64,000 nt of DNA, from NCBI GenBank assembly GCA_040255465.1, contig JBDZVA010000002.1, positions 434,001 to 498,000 of the forward strand. The letters are read 5' to 3'. The notes beneath the pieces are model-generated. The model saw nothing but the letters and a program-made list of their open reading frames with translations. It was not told where the DNA came from and did no database searches. The stretch comes from UBA5793 sp040255465 (GTDB lineage Bacteria > Planctomycetota > Phycisphaerae > Phycisphaerales > UBA5793). Position 1 is the stretch's first letter; each line of letters starts with the position of its first letter. Positions 51,114-58,712 of this stretch are shown piece by piece. The position numbers and the translations under genes were made by a program.

Positions 51114-52851
51114 CCGCATCCTCCACAACCGTCTTGAAAGCCGAGGTTGAGATGACCCGCACGGGCCGCCCCTCCTCGATGATGCCTCGCTCAGAGACCA
51201 CATCGTAGATCGTTGTGCCAAAACGGGCGCGGCCCACCGGTCGCAGCGTCGAGACGACCACGCCGCGACTGCCCTTGGCCGGACCGGTGTGCGGCGGGCT
51301 CATCGCGCCAAGCAGCGAATCCACGTCGTCCGTGCGCGGCAGGTGGGCGCTGAGCACGAGCCGATTCAGTCCCGGCACGCGTGCAAAGTTCTTCACTCCC
51401 AGCCAAATCGCTACGCCGCCGGCGAAGAAGCCCAGCAGCAGCGTCGACACGCCGCGCACCATGGCCTGCCTCGCCAATTCAGAACTCGGGAAGATCGAGC
51501 CGGAAGGGTCGGGGGCGATGAATGTGCCCACGAAGCCAAGCGCGATGCAGACGATCCCCGCAATACCGGCAATCCCAAAACCGGGGATGACGAACAACTC
51601 AGCCGCCAGAAGCGCAAACCCGACCAACACCAGCAGGATATCCCACCACTGCGCCAGGCCCGTCAGCGCCGGCGCTCCAAAGAGCAGCACGGCGGCGGCT
51701 AGTGCGATCGTGATGGGAACGCCGACGCCCGGCGTAGCCATCTCCCACACCAACCCGATCAGAAAGACGACCAGAAGGAGCGCGCGGACCGGCATGCTCG
51801 TCAGGAACTGCACGAGATTCTCCGACCAGGTCTGGTCGAGTTGAGTGATCGTCGTGGCGCCAACGAATGCCTTGAGTTCCGCCTCGCTGGCGATAGTCGC
51901 CTGCGACAGGCCCCACCGGCGCGCCTGTTCCGCCGTCACGTCGAGAAGTGTCTTGCGATCGACGACGGGTTCGATGAGCACGTACTTTCCCCGATCCTGC
52001 GCGGACAGCACGGGACGCTGGGAGACGAACTCCTGGTTCTTCTCGATCTGATCGGGAGGAAGTCCACCCCTTTCGCCAACCGCCTGATAGATTTCATCGA
52101 TGAAGGGAACGGGGCTCTTGACATACTCGGAACTTGGCGACGGAAGCCCGCCGGACGCTCTCTGTCGCGGCGTGTCGGGAGGGGCTTCTCCAAACAGCAA
52201 CTCGTACTCCTGCCGATCGACAAAGAGCCGTTCACCCGAATCCTTGTTCTCCACGAGCCACAGTTCGATGTCCACGGCCACGAAAGACATGAGCAGCCGC
52301 TCGTCGTAGCCTCGACGCCGCGCCGAGTCGACCACATTGATCAACAGGGGTGACTCCGCCTTCGCCCGCTCGGCCGCCGGCATAGGTATCAACCCCGGCA
52401 GGATTGGCGCGCAGTCACCCATCTCACCGCCGGGCGTGATGACGATCTCCTTGCAGGACAGGGCGATGAAGGCGCCCGCCGAGATCGCCTTGGGATGCAC
52501 CCAGGCGATCGTATTGGTGATCGGACACTGCTTGATCTCGTAACTGATGTCCTTGGCCGCCGTCGCCAGCCCGCCCCAGGTGTCGATGTCGAACACGATT
52601 GCGTCCGCGCCCATCTGCTCGGCGATCGCGATTCGTCGCCTGATCGACCGGGTTGTGACGTCGTCAATCGGTCCGTGGATCGTGATGATGACGACGTTGC
52701 TGGCCTGTCGACTGGCGGGTACTCCGGCGGCCGGACTCGGGGGGGCGTCCTGGGCCAGCGCCATGAGCTGAATTGCCAGCAGCAGCAGGCATGAAACGAG
52801 GGAAATCCAGCGCCCTCGCCATCTCAACGGGTTGGTTGTGAGCGTGTTCAT
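51100..52851 (-). CDS. NfeD1b-type protein: ClpP-like serine protease plus NfeD
   Basis: The 583-residue protein has a signal peptide (L-L-L-L-A-I-Q-L-M-A-L-A-Q). A ClpP-class serine protease domain follows (about 50-340; I-D-T-W-G-G-L-A, H-P-K-A-I-S-A-G-A with the probable nucleophile Ser), then four membrane helices (about 365-470) and a C-terminal NfeD OB domain. Archaeal homologues cleave stomatin C-termini; here the partner would be the FloA encoded two genes on. A Lys in A-K-A-E-S-P could complete a Ser-Lys dyad. It heads the operon. Confidence 0.88.
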   Translation of the reverse strand: MNTLTTNPLRWRGRWISLVSCLLLLAIQLMALAQDAPPSPAAGVPASRQASNVVIITIHGPIDDVTTRSIRRRIAIAEQMGADAIVFDIDTWGGLATAAKDISYEIKQCPITNTIAWVHPKAISAGAFIALSCKEIVITPGGEMGDCAPILPGLIPMPAAERAKAESPLLINVVDSARRRGYDERLLMSFVAVDIELWLVENKDSGERLFVDRQEYELLFGEAPPDTPRQRASGGLPSPSSEYVKSPVPFIDEIYQAVGERGGLPPDQIEKNQEFVSQRPVLSAQDRGKYVLIEPVVDRKTLLDVTAEQARRWGLSQATIASEAELKAFVGATTITQLDQTWSENLVQFLTSMPVRALLLVVFLIGLVWEMATPGVGVPITIALAAAVLLFGAPALTGLAQWWDILLVLVGFALLAAELFVIPGFGIAGIAGIVCIALGFVGTFIAPDPSGSIFPSSELARQAMVRGVSTLLLGFFAGGVAIWLGVKNFARVPGLNRLVLSAHLPRTDDVDSLLGAMSPPHTGPAKGSRGVVVSTLRPVGRARFGTTIYDVVSERGIIEEGRPVRVISTSAFKTVVEDADEPV

Positions 52852-52973
52852 CTGAGCACCATGAGTATATGTCGTATGGTTTTGGTTGCTCTCTTGCCGA
52901 GGTGGCTGAGGGCTCGTACATTCACCTGCCCGATCGCGCCGGATGGACCCTGACCTCGGGATGGATCCCGCTC

Positions 52974-54746
52974 ATGCTTCGTGAACTGCACATCTCCAAT
53001 CTGGCCATCATCGAGGATCTTCGCCTCGATCTCACGCCGGGCCTGAATGTCTTCACCGGCCAGACTGGCGCGGGCAAATCGCTCATTCTCGGCGCCTTTG
53101 AGATGCTCCTCGGCCGGCGGACACTCGCCGACATGCTCCGACCCGGCGCCGCGGAGGGACGCGTCAGTGGAGTATTCGAAATTGGCGATCCGAGCGTTGC
53201 AGCCGAGATCCATCGTGTCGCCGATTTGCCCCAGACGGACACGCTGGAATCGGGCGAATCGCTGCTGATTACCCGCAAGATGTTTGCCTCCGGCCGCTCC
53301 AGCGCGTCGATCAACGGTCACCCCGTCACCATCGCCATGCTGCGCGAGGTGGGAGATCGCCTCATCGACCTGCACATCGGCGATGAAGGGGGATCGAGTG
53401 CCGCCGGCGATGCGCCGTTCCTGCTGCGCCCGTCCAATCAACTCGCCGTCATCGACGCTTTTGCTGGCAATGACTCCCTCCTTGAACAATACGCCGCGCT
53501 GCACCATCAGTTGGTCGAGACGAATCGCCTGCTTGATGAATCGCAACGCGGCAGCACGCTGCGCAGCGAACAACTCGACCTGCTCGAGTTCCAGGCCGCG
53601 GAGATCGACGCCGTCGAGCCAGCGCCGGGAGAGTACGAGGAACTCTCTGCCCGGCATCGGGTCCTGGGAGAGGTCGATCGTCTCACACGGCAAGTCGGCC
53701 TCGCGCACACCCTGCTCTACGACTCGGATGAGTCCGTCGCTTCGCGTCTTCAGGCACTTGTCGGCATCATGCGCGAGCTGTTGGAAATCGACCCGTCGCT
53801 TGCTGACGCCGCAGGGCAGATCGAAGCGGCAGCCGCTTCGGCGCAGGACGCAGGCTTCATGCTCGGCCGCTACCTCGGTCGGCTCGATCTCGATCCCGTG
53901 GAACTCGGCGAGATCACCGACCGTCTCAACGCGCTCAACCGCCTCATTGCCAAATACGGCCACGGCTCGCTCGATGATGTACTTGCGTTCCGGGAGGAGA
54001 TCAGTCGAGAGATTGCGGAGTTGAGCGGCGTGGGCCTCGACACGGCTGCGATCAAACGCCGACAGGCTGAACTCGATAAGCAAGTCGGGGAGATCGCCGC
54101 GCGGCTGCACGCAACGCGAGTCAAGGCGGCCAAGGCGCTCAAGCCGCGCATCGAGGCCGAACTCGCTCAGCTCGCCATGGCCGAGGCGGAGTTTGATGTC
54201 GCGTTCGAATCGCTCGATGAGCCGGGGCCGACCGGATCGGACCAGATCGAGATGATGATCCGCACGAACCCCGGCCAACCCTCGCGCCCGCTGCGTCGCA
54301 TTGCGTCCGGTGGCGAACTCTCGCGCATCATGCTGGCACTCAAGACCGTGCTGGCCGGGGCCGAACGCATGAGCGTACTCGTCTTTGATGAGATCGACGC
54401 GAAGATCGGCGGTCGCCTGGGCTCAATCATCGGCGCCAAACTTCGTGCCCTGGCCGGCCGCCACCAGGTGCTGTGCATTACCCACTTGCCGCAGATCGCC
54501 GCCTACGGCGACACACACCTGCGCATCGCCAAGCACACGCGCAAGAACGAGACGCATATCGAGGTGGCTACGCTGAGCAGCGATGAATCTCGACGCGTCG
54601 AACTGGCCGAGATGCTCGCCGGCAAGTCCGCCACCGACATCACGCTGCGCCAGGCGGATGAACTGCTGGCCACGGCGCGAAACGGCGAGACCCCATCTTC
54701 GTCCAAACCGCCTTCAAAGCGGAAGACGCGCGCGACGAAAGCCTGA
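52974..54746 (+). CDS. recN: DNA repair protein RecN
   Basis: The 590-residue SMC-like ATPase has M-L-R-E-L-H-I-S-N-L-A-I-I-E-D-L at the N-terminus and the Walker A T-G-Q-T-G-A-G-K-S. Coiled-coil arms run from about residue 170 to 390. The signature I-A-S-G-G-E-L-S-R-I-M-L-A and Walker B V-L-V-F-D-E-I-D follow. RecN acts in double-strand-break repair. ATG 52974 gives the family N-terminus, although its Shine-Dalgarno is poor; the open frame begins at 52869. It is divergent from the NfeD operon and nearly touches ispD at the 3' end. Confidence 0.95.
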   Translation: MLRELHISNLAIIEDLRLDLTPGLNVFTGQTGAGKSLILGAFEMLLGRRTLADMLRPGAAEGRVSGVFEIGDPSVAAEIHRVADLPQTDTLESGESLLITRKMFASGRSSASINGHPVTIAMLREVGDRLIDLHIGDEGGSSAAGDAPFLLRPSNQLAVIDAFAGNDSLLEQYAALHHQLVETNRLLDESQRGSTLRSEQLDLLEFQAAEIDAVEPAPGEYEELSARHRVLGEVDRLTRQVGLAHTLLYDSDESVASRLQALVGIMRELLEIDPSLADAAGQIEAAAASAQDAGFMLGRYLGRLDLDPVELGEITDRLNALNRLIAKYGHGSLDDVLAFREEISREIAELSGVGLDTAAIKRRQAELDKQVGEIAARLHATRVKAAKALKPRIEAELAQLAMAEAEFDVAFESLDEPGPTGSDQIEMMIRTNPGQPSRPLRRIASGGELSRIMLALKTVLAGAERMSVLVFDEIDAKIGGRLGSIIGAKLRALAGRHQVLCITHLPQIAAYGDTHLRIAKHTRKNETHIEVATLSSDESRRVELAEMLAGKSATDITLRQADELLATARNGETPSSSKPPSKRKTRATKA

Positions 54747-54747
54747 T

Positions 54748-55533
54748 TCAAAACTGCTTGTGTGTCGGCCGATCCTGCGGCGGACGCACGCCGAGCACGG
54801 CGCGAACGAGATGCAGATCAGCCGGCGTGGTGATCTTGATGTTGCGCGGATCGCCGTTGACGACGTAGACCGCCTCGCCGAGTCGCTCGACGAGTGACGC
54901 GTCATCGGTGGCACCGGTCAGGTCTTTCTGTTCATAAGCACGAATGAGCAGGCCGCGCTCGAAGATTTGTGGTGTCTGCACCTCCACGAGCCTTTGACGA
55001 TCAATCGTCGCTTCGACCTGACGGGCCAGATTCTTGGGTCGGGCCGCATCGCCGAGAATGGCCGCCGCGATCGGGTCCGCCTCCGCCGCCTGCTTGGCTT
55101 CCTTCGACACGCGCTTGATCGTCGCCGTGACTGGCACGGCCGGGATCACCGCATCAAACATCCTGGCTGCCTCAAAAACCCGCTCGATCACATCAACAGG
55201 CGTCGCGGGTCGGGCGGCATCGTGTACAGCCACGTGCGTGCAGTCGCCGGGCACCTCCAGCAGGGCATTCCTGACTGTCTCCCATCGCTCCACGCGACCG
55301 CCGGGAACGATCCTGGCGCCATGGAAGCCGAGCTGATCGCCGAAGCGGAAGCGGAAGTCGTCGAGGTGGTCCGGCGGGCCGGCGACGATGACGCAGCCCA
55401 CCTCGGGGCGCTTGTTGAAGAGTTCGACCGTCCGCATGAGCAGCGCCCGGCCGCCCAGGTCCTCGTTGAGCTTGTCCCGCCCGCCGAAGCGTTCGCTCCT
55501 GCCCGCGGCGGTGATGATTACGGCGATGTTCAT
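54748..55533 (-). CDS. ispD: 2-C-methyl-D-erythritol 4-phosphate cytidylyltransferase
   Basis: The 261-residue enzyme makes CDP-ME in the MEP isoprenoid pathway. It shows I-T-A-A-G-R-S-E-R-F-G-G near the start (CTP-binding loop), V-A-V-H-D-A-A-R-P, and T-D-D-A-S-L-V-E-R-L-G. A roughly 30-residue insertion (about 148-175, rich in Ala and Lys) separates the V-P-V-T-A-T-I-K-R and the V-E-V-Q-T-P-Q-I-F segments, slightly longer than usual. It is convergent with recN with one base between stops. Confidence 0.92.
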   Translation of the reverse strand: MNIAVIITAAGRSERFGGRDKLNEDLGGRALLMRTVELFNKRPEVGCVIVAGPPDHLDDFRFRFGDQLGFHGARIVPGGRVERWETVRNALLEVPGDCTHVAVHDAARPATPVDVIERVFEAARMFDAVIPAVPVTATIKRVSKEAKQAAEADPIAAAILGDAARPKNLARQVEATIDRQRLVEVQTPQIFERGLLIRAYEQKDLTGATDDASLVERLGEAVYVVNGDPRNIKITTPADLHLVRAVLGVRPPQDRPTHKQF

Positions 55534-55636
55534 GGTGAAAGGTTATCCCGACACCCACGATGAGGCTCCGCGAATCGTGCGGCGTCTCCGGCGCTCGAGT
55601 GCGAATCGCGCTATCATCAGGTGTTCTTTGACATCT

Positions 55637-55986
55637 GGGGCCGACTGGTTTCGACCGGACAAGTTAGGGCTGTCGTGGCGTGTCGCGGCGCACGTGGACC
55701 GCGTTATCAAATGTGCAAAACCATAACTGCCAACACGCAGTTCGCTCTTGCTGCTTAACATAAGCGGCACGATCCGTCTCTCTTGCCTGCGGGCGGGGCG
55801 GATCGAAAACACAGCAGGCTGGCCCGGAGAGTCCATCGCGAACTCACAAGGGCGAGAAACGATCGCGAAGTGATCCAAAGGTAGGCCGTCGATGGTCGAC
55901 CGAGGATCGAGATCAAAACATCGACTACACACGTAGAGGCGGCAGTTCGGCTGTACGGGACGGGGGTTCGATTCCCCCCGGCTCCA
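55637..55986 (+). ncRNA. ssrA: Transfer-messenger RNA (one-piece)
   Basis: The gene begins GGGGCCGACTGGTTTCGACC, the classic tmRNA 5' end, and ends with a T-arm (GGGGTTCGATTCC) and CGGCTCCA. The first seven bases pair with the seven before the last A (one G-U). The CCA tail is not encoded. The tag frame runs from GCC 55729 to TAA 55758 and reads A-N-T-Q-F-A-L-A-A, ending in the usual degradation signal. It rescues stalled ribosomes. A TATCAT -10-like box lies at 55612-55617, without a clear -35. Confidence 0.96.
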
Positions 55987-56023
55987 TTCGACTCCGCGCG
56001 AGGGGCAAGCCCTCGCGCGTCGC

Positions 56024-56677
56024 TCATGGCAAGCCATCACGACTCGCGCCCGTTTGCGCGGCGTAGGTCGGGACAAGGCTCCGCGCAGGCCCGGCGAATC
56101 CGTGACCAACGCGCGACGTGCGTTCAATTTGCACAGCGCCCCCAACCCGCCGGACCGCGCTCCGTTCGGCATTGCTCACGCCAGGCAAAGCAGCGGTTCC
56201 GACCCACGCCCGATTCGGCGTTTCGCGCCCGCACTCCGGGCAAACGTCATGATCCGTCCCGCGAAGGTCGTAGCCGCACTTGCTGCACAACCCCGGTGGG
56301 CGGCGGCGGTCGCGGTACCAGAGGTAACAAGTCGGGACGCTGAGCACGAGCAGGACGGTCCAAATGGGCACATATGCATCCATTCGCAGTAACGCCCCGC
56401 TGAGGGAACTCCTGTATTGGCGCCAGTACACCCACCAATGGACGCCGGCGCGATGCCTCCAAACCGGGGTTGGCCATTCACCATTCGCGACCATCTGGGC
56501 GAGCATGTTCGAGCTCTCGTAGCGAACGAAGAGCCCGCCACTGTCGATGCCAGCAATGGTTGTGCGTCCAACAAGACCACCGAAACCCCACCACGCACTC
56601 CCCACCCACACGACCAGCAGCAGCACGGTCAGCACCGTGCCGCTCCACTTGATCGTGCTGCGCAGGCGCGTTCGCAT
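56024..56677 (-). CDS. Zinc-ribbon membrane protein, function unknown
   Basis: The 217-residue protein has one N-terminal helix (about 12-32), a periplasmic segment with several Trp, and a second helix (about 102-122). A cytosolic zinc ribbon follows (C-S-K-C-G-Y-D-L-R-G then C-P-E-C-G, about 131-151) and a disordered tail. It shares the ribbon signature with the protein at 1280-2161 but not the membrane layout. ATG 56677 is chosen; the open frame to 57262 passes through the intergenic repeats and is not supported. Confidence 0.68.
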   Translation of the reverse strand: MRTRLRSTIKWSGTVLTVLLLVVWVGSAWWGFGGLVGRTTIAGIDSGGLFVRYESSNMLAQMVANGEWPTPVWRHRAGVHWWVYWRQYRSSLSGALLRMDAYVPIWTVLLVLSVPTCYLWYRDRRRPPGLCSKCGYDLRGTDHDVCPECGRETPNRAWVGTAALPGVSNAERSAVRRVGGAVQIERTSRVGHGFAGPARSLVPTYAAQTGASRDGLP

Positions 56678-56789
56678 CAGTCGATTGTATCGCGCGCCAT
56701 TTGCCCGAATCGGCCGGCGCCGGGCATGCGTTGAGAATGGACCGGAGGTTTTGATGCATTTCGTGTGTTCTGCGCCTCCTACGGATCGC

Positions 56790-56909
56790 GGAGTGCGCCC
56801 GCGAGTCTGGGAGTGCGCCCGCGAGACTGGGAGTGCCTCCGGAGGTCTGGGAGTGCGCCCGGGAGGCTCGGAGGGTCTCCGAGGTTCTCGGAGAGCGACC
56901 GAAAATCTC
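56790..56909. repeat. Six tandem 20-bp repeats
   Basis: Six head-to-tail units of exactly 20 bp start at 56790, 56810, 56830, 56850, 56870 and 56890. The first reads GGAGTGCGCCCGCGAGTCTG; all begin GGAG. Units one and two differ by one base and later units drift progressively. The period is close to two DNA helical turns. Confidence 0.85.
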
Positions 56910-56942
56910 TCCGAGCGCCAGAATTGGCGGGAGGATGCGCTG

Positions 56943-56973
56943 CGGATGATGCGGGCCGAATCCGGATGATGCG
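56943..56973 (+). promoter_or_regulatory. Pair of 11-bp direct repeats upstream of pseudopilin genes
   Basis: CGGATGATGCG occurs at 56943-56953 and 56963-56973, exactly 20 bp apart, the same period as the larger repeat array upstream. The second copy runs into the candidate -35 box, a typical position for an activator site. Confidence 0.5.
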
Positions 56974-56999
56974 ACATTCCCGCAACCGACGCCGATAAT
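56971..56999 (+). promoter_or_regulatory. Candidate promoter for the pseudopilin-like pair
   Basis: GCGACA (56971-56976) and GATAAT (56994-56999) are spaced by 17 bp, giving a start about 53 nt before ATG 57059. The -10 is strong and the -35 is partial (4 of 6 positions). Confidence 0.45.
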
Positions 57000-57058
57000 C
57001 CTGCGAACGGGTTGGTGGTTCGTTTGAAACTCGAACCAACTCCGCCAAGGAGGATGCG

Positions 57059-57877
57059 ATGCGCTTCCCGATTCAACCGACTCGACGCGGGTTGACACTG
57101 ATCGAAGTGATCATCGTGATCGTTCTGACGATCGTTGCCCTGGCGCTCGTGGTTCTGATGCTGCCCGTGGCGAGGCCGCACCACCATCACGATCACGAAC
57201 TCACCTGCGCCACGCGCGTGAACCAGATCCACAAAGGGCTCATCCTCTTCGCCGTCGACCACAACGGCCGCTTCCCCGTCCCCACGAGCCTCTCCGCCGA
57301 GACCGCTGCACTCACCGTGCAGCCCGGCAACTCCTCCGCGAGCCTGTTCTCATACATGATCTTCGAAACGTACTACTCGCCGGAGGTCGTCCTGTGTCCG
57401 TCCGAGCCGAGCCCGAACGTGAACGTGAAGACGGACTACCGATACGGCACACCCGATGACACGGACTGGAATTCTGCGTGGAAATGGGACCCGAGTTTCA
57501 GTGGGGATATCACCACGCCTGGCGCCAACGTCAGCTATGTCACGCAGGCAATACTCGGTGAGCGTGTCAAAACACAGTGGCGCGATTCGCTCGATCCAGA
57601 CTTCGCTGTTGCCGGCGATCGCGGCCCCAAGGACGGCATCTGGGATGCGAAGTCGCTCACCCTGCTCAGCCACGGCCGGCGCGATGACTGGACCGGGAAC
57701 GTCGGCTTCAATGACGGCAGTGTGCGAAGCATGACCTTCACGAAGAAAGACAAGGCGCCCTTCACCGTCAACGGCGACAATCTCTTCTTTGCCGACGACG
57801 GCGAGATGGGTGGGGACATGTGGCTCGGCCTTTTCGGTGCGACCGATGAAACGACGACCACGCCGTACTGGGATTGA
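57059..57877 (+). CDS. Prepilin-like protein, first of a tandem pair
   Basis: The 272-residue protein begins with a prepilin-type signal R-R-G then L-T-L-I-E-V-I-I-V-I (cleavage before Leu, Glu at +5) and one hydrophobic helix. A soluble part follows with H-H-H-H-D-H (about 41-46), S-Y-M-I-F-E-T-Y-Y-S-P-E-V and G-N-V-G-F-N-D-G-S-V, related to the H-x9-DG pseudopilin family. AAGGAGG precedes the ATG. The paralogue directly downstream has the same length. The unusual His run could bind metal. Confidence 0.8.
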   Translation: MRFPIQPTRRGLTLIEVIIVIVLTIVALALVVLMLPVARPHHHHDHELTCATRVNQIHKGLILFAVDHNGRFPVPTSLSAETAALTVQPGNSSASLFSYMIFETYYSPEVVLCPSEPSPNVNVKTDYRYGTPDDTDWNSAWKWDPSFSGDITTPGANVSYVTQAILGERVKTQWRDSLDPDFAVAGDRGPKDGIWDAKSLTLLSHGRRDDWTGNVGFNDGSVRSMTFTKKDKAPFTVNGDNLFFADDGEMGGDMWLGLFGATDETTTTPYWD

Positions 57878-57893
57878 GAGAGGAGAATCCATC

Positions 57894-58712
57894 ATGCGAG
57901 CCGGCCGTTGTTCCGCTCGTCGCGGCTTTTCGATCGTCGATGCATTCGTTGTCATCATGGTGCTGGCGGTTGTTCTGGGGATGGGGATCGTTTTGCGCGC
58001 GTGCAATCGTCCGCGCGGCGGGCGCGGCAAAACTCTTACGTGCTCTACGAGAGCGCGGCAGATTCACAGGGGCCTCGTCCTCTTCGCCAACGACTTCGGC
58101 GGAACCTATCCGATCCCCATGGACATCTCGCCCGAGACCGCGGCAATTTCCACGCAGACCGGCAACTCATCCGCGAGCTTTTACTCCTACATGATCTTTG
58201 AGACGTATTACTCGCCGGAAGTCATCAGGTGTCCGGAAGACGCGAATCCGAATCTGTTGTACAAAGACGACTTCCGCTACGGCACGATGGACGATCCGAA
58301 CTGGAACCCGGCCTGGAAGTGGGACCCCAACTTCAGTGCCGACATCAGCAGGCCCGGATGCAACGCGAGTTACGCGACACTGGCCATGATCGGCGATCGC
58401 CGCAATACGCAGTGGCGCGACTCGCTCGATCCCAACTTCGCCGTGGTCAGCGATCGCGGGCCAAAGGACGGCGCGTGGGATGCCAAGTCGGTCACCATGA
58501 AGAGCCACGGCAACACGAAGGACTGGGTCGGCAACGTCGCCTTCAACGATGGCCACGTGCAGAAGTTCACCTTTTCCGCCAAAGACCCCAATGCGTTCAC
58601 AGTGAACGGCGACAATCTGTTCCGCGTCGATGACCTCGAAAAGGGTGGCGACATGTGGCTCGGCCTCTTCGGCGCGACGGATGAGAAGACAACGACACCG
58701 TACTGGGACTGA
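57894..58712 (+). CDS. Prepilin-like protein, second of a tandem pair, altered signal
   Basis: The 272-residue protein is a close paralogue of the upstream gene, with the same length and many shared segments (S-Y-M-I-F-E-T-Y-Y-S-P-E-V, W-R-D-S-L-D-P-N-F-A-V, M-W-L-G-L-F-G-A-T-D). The signal reads R-R-G then F-S-I-V-D-A-F-V-V-I, so the conserved Glu at +5 is Asp. The His run is missing. GAGGAG precedes ATG 57894, only 16 bp after the first gene. Its stop abuts the stop of the convergent gene. Confidence 0.8.
   Translation: MRAGRCSARRGFSIVDAFVVIMVLAVVLGMGIVLRACNRPRGGRGKTLTCSTRARQIHRGLVLFANDFGGTYPIPMDISPETAAISTQTGNSSASFYSYMIFETYYSPEVIRCPEDANPNLLYKDDFRYGTMDDPNWNPAWKWDPNFSADISRPGCNASYATLAMIGDRRNTQWRDSLDPNFAVVSDRGPKDGAWDAKSVTMKSHGNTKDWVGNVAFNDGHVQKFTFSAKDPNAFTVNGDNLFRVDDLEKGGDMWLGLFGATDEKTTTPYWD

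Larger units (their letters stand above)
56678..57058. other. Divergent intergenic region with repeats and promoter
   Basis: No gene is supported here. The region holds six degenerate 20-bp tandem repeats (56790-56909), two 11-bp direct repeats (56943-56953 and 56963-56973), and a promoter-like pair of boxes (56971-56999). It sits between the zinc-ribbon protein and the tandem pseudopilin-like genes. Confidence 0.65.

Noticed and set aside
52848..54278. A 476-residue ORF antisense to recN
   Set aside because: It is a shadow of recN, which has full RecN motifs on the plus strand.
55543..56172. Open frames across the tmRNA gene
   Set aside because: They run through a structured RNA gene on the opposite strand and show no protein features.
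56790..56909. Possible CRISPR array from six 20-bp repeats
   Set aside because: The units are directly contiguous without spacers and vary in sequence, and no cas genes are near.
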